DNA from: Torreya grandis
Taxonomy: Eukaryota; Streptophyta; Pinopsida; Cupressales; Taxaceae
DNA: 64,000 nt
Direction: 5' to 3'
Assembly (NCBI GenBank): GCA_037957365.1
Contig: JARHVA010000021.1
Span: forward strand, 67,001-131,000
A program made the position numbers and the translations under genes. The notes below the pieces were generated by a model that was not told the origin of the DNA, did not search any database, and saw nothing but the letters and a program-made list of their open reading frames with translations. Shown here in pieces: positions 60,215 through 64,000 of this stretch; the first letter of the stretch is position 1; every line of letters begins with the position of its first letter.

Positions 60215-62570
60215 CTAATGTGATTGAAATAACCTGGTAGAAATATTAAATAAATACCACCAACCTTTAAATAATCCTCCTCCAGTATCTAGAGGAAAGT
60301 TTTTTAGATCACTTAATTCACATGATGAACAAGGACATGAGAGAAGATGTTTCTTGTAATTTTGCTTGTGGAACTCAGATATTTTAGGTTGGAAATCCTT
60401 TTGATATACTTTAAAATGAATCGTCAACATCAATAAATTAACCTATGAATACATATCTTGTAATTTAGGATATTTTTCATATTGCTTATCAACTGTAACC
60501 TCATCAATTGATACCTCATCTATGTGTTGTCCTTGAGTCTCTATAACATCTTGAGCAACCTCATATTTTTTATCATCTACTACAAGTTCATTAAGATATT
60601 CAAGGATATTTTAATATTCAATCCAATCTTCATCATGTTCTTCTATTAGTGACTCTTGATTAACCTTCTCATAAGCATGTTCTTTGATGGGTAACATATC
60701 CTTACAAATATTTTTAATTTCTCATAGAGAATCAATGTACAACTGTCAATCATCCTTTTATTCATAAATTTGATCAAACTTAATGAGATAAAAATGAATG
60801 GAATCTTGATAATTCTCAAGTGGATCAATAAGTCTATCAATAATGTCAAATGTGCAATCATGTTATGATTGGGAAACAACCTTCTCAAATTCAACCTCTT
60901 GCTCAATAGGAGATGTCTCAAATTCATTCATAACTTTAGCTTGTACCATCTTTTTATTTCACACTTGACACACCATTAGGGTAATTTAACTAAAGTTTAA
61001 CTATATTAATCTCTTCAAACTCATCAAGAATTTCTAAAAATAGCTCATATTCATCATATATGGCCTCTTTGTCATGGTCTTCAAACAAACCAAAAGGGAG
61101 TTCTTGAAACAAATAAACACCTCCTTTACCTTTTGTTACAACTTCTCCATCTTTTTTTAAGGTTAAATTACCTTTAATCTCACCAAGTGGTGTACCAAAA
61201 AAACATTTTCTCTTCATGCATACTTGAAACATCCTCATCACACTCTCCTTGGAACTTAGTTGCAACTTCAACTTCTTCATCTATCCTCCATAGAACATGA
61301 TCATATTCACAAAGGGAGATGGTGGGAGGTAAACGAATAAGCTCATAAGTTTTTTTGGGAGTCAAGGGACTAATTTTTAAATTTGAGGTTTTGGAAATGG
61401 AAGTTTATTTTAAGAATTCTTGAAGAGAGAGTAAGTTGAGTTGAGCTATGGATACTTGGTTTTATTCCTCACCATTTCCTTCCTCACCGTCAAGATTCAC
61501 TTCATCAATTTAAGATGTAACCTAAATTTTAGCCTCTTAAAAAATCACTTCCTCCTTCATTTGTATGTTTTCTTGAATTGACTTCCATGAGGTAACAATT
61601 ATAGGCACAATATTTTCTTTGGTTTCAAATTATATAACACCCACCTCATCCTCCTTCTCCAAAGACTTAACTACTTCATTACAAGGTAGGAATTTGAAAC
61701 TATTAGGTTTATTTGGAGGTTAAATTAGTTATCTTATAGGCTTCATCTAAGAATGGTTAATGAATTCATGAGGATAAGGGACATAAGAGGGAAGATATGG
61801 TAAAAAAGAGGGTTCTTGATGAGTGATGGAAAGAGATTAATCCACAAGACTTTGCATGGCACAACTAGAAGTCATAGCCCAAGAAGGCCTCCATGATGGT
61901 ATAAGTTTATTCTCTTAAATAAGGGTAGGTGAAGCTAGGAGAGAAACTAGAACACAATAAGTTTAATCAGGGTTAGGAAGAGATGGATGAGGTGGTTTGG
62001 GTTGGATATCTTAATTATTCCATCCCACTAATTTGTCTATCCACCATTGGATCATGGTTATCATTTCATGCAATTCATAAGTCATGATACACTAATTTTT
62101 TTTCCAAATATTGTCTACTTGTCTGTCAACATCTATACTATCTTCCTCATCTTCTCTATGAGGTGAAAATGTGTCACATCCAACTCTCTATCCGACACTC
62201 TCATCACCCCTTCATATTTTAACATATTTGGACTAAATGCCAACAAGGATAGGGTAGGGGAATCATGATTTTGAATTGGAAATGGATTAGGAGGTAATTA
62301 TGACTATTACAATTCTTGACAAGGTTGTTGGGGCACATAACTAGGGTCATAACGAGGTTGATAAGGGTCAATTATAAAGCTCATATGAGTTACCATACTC
62401 TTGACAAGACTAATTATTAGACTGATAATACTCTTGATAAGGCTGATTAGGATCATAAAAATGTTGATAAGGCTTACTATACTATTGATAAGGCTCATCA
62501 ACATGCATGAAATTACCATTTTCTTAAAATTAAGCCATAAAAATGACATTAAATTAGTGTAATGAAGATA
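60215..62570 (-). pseudogene. Unrecognised reading frame of element C (PYQ-rich, then acidic), degraded
   Basis: I do not recognise this protein. Reading leftward from about 62550, it begins with Tyr/Gln/Pro-rich repeats (DEPYQ, SKPYQHFYDPNQPYQEYYQ, DPYQPRYDPSYVPQQPCQE). It goes on through a Pro-rich part (QPKPPHPSLP, FLPYLPSYVPYPHEF), then LTPKKTYELIRLPPTISLCE and an open 96-codon stretch (60990-61280) with GGVYLFQELPFGLFEDHDKE and ELFLEILDEFEEINIVKL. It ends with more acidic sequence to about 60215. Several stops and at least two frameshifts interrupt it. It starts only about 170 bp after the primer site, where gag would be. No gag, zinc-knuckle or pol motif is visible. Confidence 0.55.
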
Positions 62571-62708
62571 TACTTACTTGGAAACTATGCCTAGGCTACT
62601 AGAACCAGCTAATAGAACTTGAAGATTCCATTGATGTTTTGAATGCCTTTAAAGGTTTATTAGGAGAATAATAACACCAATAATCCTTCCACTAATTTAG
62701 ACTTGTAA

Positions 62709-62724
62709 CCCACTAGGCATGCCA
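62709..62724 (-). other. Element C primer-binding site, non-Met type
   Basis: On the - strand TGGCATGCCTAGTGGG, about eight bases inside the LTR end. It differs at two positions from the element A site (25034-25050). Confidence 0.65.
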
Positions 62725-62732
62725 AAAATTAT

Positions 62733-64000
62733 TGATTACTAGACTTGCACCCTTATGAAGGTAGTTTTAGGCCTTCACAATCTGAGGTAACATGGAGATG
62801 ATCCTAGGTTTTGGGTGGCCTAATAATTGGATTGAATCTCTAGATTATAAGGGATATCTCCCCTTGCTGTATTAGTTAGGATCCCTACTCTACACTACCA
62901 GCTTACAAGGGAGAAGGGAAGAAGGTAAATTGAAAAGAAAACCTATCTAACTGGGGTGATACACCAAAATGTGACCTCCACTTGTGTGGTATGAATTAAG
63001 AAGGGAGAATAAGAACATAAACCTAATTTCACTTCTCAAATAAAAACTTTCAAACAATAATGTTTCACATAGAGGCTTAGGCTTAATGCATGATCTAAGG
63101 TAGATAGTCAATAGGTCTCTCAAAGACACTAAAGAAAGCTCACACTTGTCATACATACAAGATGATTAGAGCACACTATATAACTTGTAAGGATAATCTA
63201 ACATCTATAAATAGTTGATGAAAGGATAAAATGAAAGGAAATATATACTATCACTATCATTTATCAACAAACCATGAAAAGACACTAAACACAAGATTTG
63301 AAGAGACATGAATTTAGTATTATTCATTCAAAATAGTAAAGTAAAAGTTTTTTTTGAGCATGAACTTGACACAACATAGGTTAAGGATTGTTTCAAATTC
63401 CAAACATTGGCTTACATATAGATAATTGAGAAAGAGGAGAGAGAAAGAAGATACGAGCCCCCAAAACTAAGAAATGTAACATTCATTTAGTACTCCTCCA
63501 AACCCAACATAACATTTACTTATTAATATCTCATACACCTTTTTAAAATTGTGTAGAGGTTAAGGGGAAACACATTTGGGAAGTTTTAAAGTTCCTTGAG
63601 CATTCATATTTGATGTTTGACTAGCACATCCTCCTAAGTCTTTGTCGGCATACCCTCAAGTCTTGGTGAAGAAGCGTTCTCCTTGAAAATAGGTCTTGAG
63701 CCATGAAATTAGGTCATCGTGTCTTGATTAATTCTTATTTTTAAACTTTATCCAAATAATTAATTATTTCTTTCCATTTTTCTTGGGTTGTTAGAACTCT
63801 TTGAGTGCAATTTTGACTTCTTCAACACACTAGGCATTGGAAGGAAGGAAGCTCTTGTTGGGAGTCTTTGAGACCAATTGAAACCTTAAATCCTTCTCCT
63901 AAAAACTTAATTAATTTTTATTGTCTCAAAATTTTCATTTAAGGTGAGGATTAACCTTTAAAATCTTGTTGAATAAATCTCATGCATCAATTTGGGTGGT
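62733..64000 (-). repeat. Element C 5' LTR, cut by the window end
   Basis: Begins TGATTACTAGACTTGC on the + strand and pairs with 44956-46236 without large gaps, apart from the (AT)n run. The - strand ORFs in it (for example 62947-63156) match the equivalent one at 45187-45396 only because the LTRs are repeats. Confidence 0.87.

Larger units (their letters stand above)
44956..64000 (-). mobile_element. Element C: - strand LTR element, 5' end beyond the window
   Basis: Direct repeats at 44956-46236 and 62733-64000 begin TGACTACTAGACTTG / TGATTACTAGACTTG. Orientation is set by the primer site: read on the - strand, the sequence just inside 62733 is TTGGCATGCCTAGTGGG. So 62733 onward is the 5' LTR and 44956 onward the 3' LTR. 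The core holds a long - strand reading frame near the 5' LTR, a tandem array, a nested copia element and no recognisable pol. It cut the Tat-type element after ACTAT (44951-44955); the other target copy is outside the window. Confidence 0.72.

Overview
This is a gene-poor, AT-rich stretch of plant nuclear DNA made almost entirely of nested, decaying LTR retrotransposons. I see no intact host gene, rRNA, tRNA, CRISPR array or prokaryotic signal. The plant assignment rests on Ty1/copia elements with an initiator-Met primer site (TGGTATCAGAGC), a Tekay/Del-type Ty3/gypsy chromovirus with a chromodomain and roughly 4 kb LTRs, a Tat/Ogre-type Ty3/gypsy body, and layers of insertions that are old and full of stops. 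Slow turnover of this kind fits a very large genome, perhaps a gymnosperm, but the species cannot be read from the sequence.

Layout. (1) 1-16420: a Tekay-type chromovirus on the + strand. Its 5' LTR begins before the window and is split by copia element 1 (419-5723, TSD TATTA), which itself carries an antisense solo LTR of its own family (3051-4060). The gag-pol remains lie at 6793-12130 and the 3' LTR at 12239-16420. (2) 16421-19383: anonymous AT-rich DNA. (3) 19389-32932: element D, with 1.9 kb LTRs around a core of only 968 bp. Its 3' LTR is split by element A (23839-32674, TSD AACAC), which has no recognisable pol and carries a long unrecognised reading frame (27288-29460). (4) 32938-39.6 kb: anonymous DNA, a probable antisense LTR with a G-rich polypurine tract (34158-35342), a 28-bp minisatellite, and TTGAC-rich DNA. 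(5) 39.7-44.95 kb: + strand Tat/Ogre-type gag-protease-RT-RNase H, cut off in its second RNase H by the next insertion. (6) 44956 to beyond 64000: element C, on the - strand, with paired LTRs at 44956-46236+ and 62733-64000+. It has an unrecognised reading frame next to its 5' LTR, a degenerate ~178-bp tandem array, and copia element 2 (49565-54162, TSD TTAAT) inside it.

How the parts work together. Nothing here is likely to be autonomous. The two copia elements share the same loss of integrase, and a cluster of CCGACGTCGG-like boxes sits where integrase should be. The same boxes occur in their LTRs and in the leader of the unrelated element A. The copia LTRs have also absorbed a second primer-binding site exactly 40 nt upstream of the one in use. 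Elements A and C share an unusual non-Met primer site and carry unfamiliar Tyr/Pro-rich then acidic reading frames. These three points are the best leads for something undescribed.
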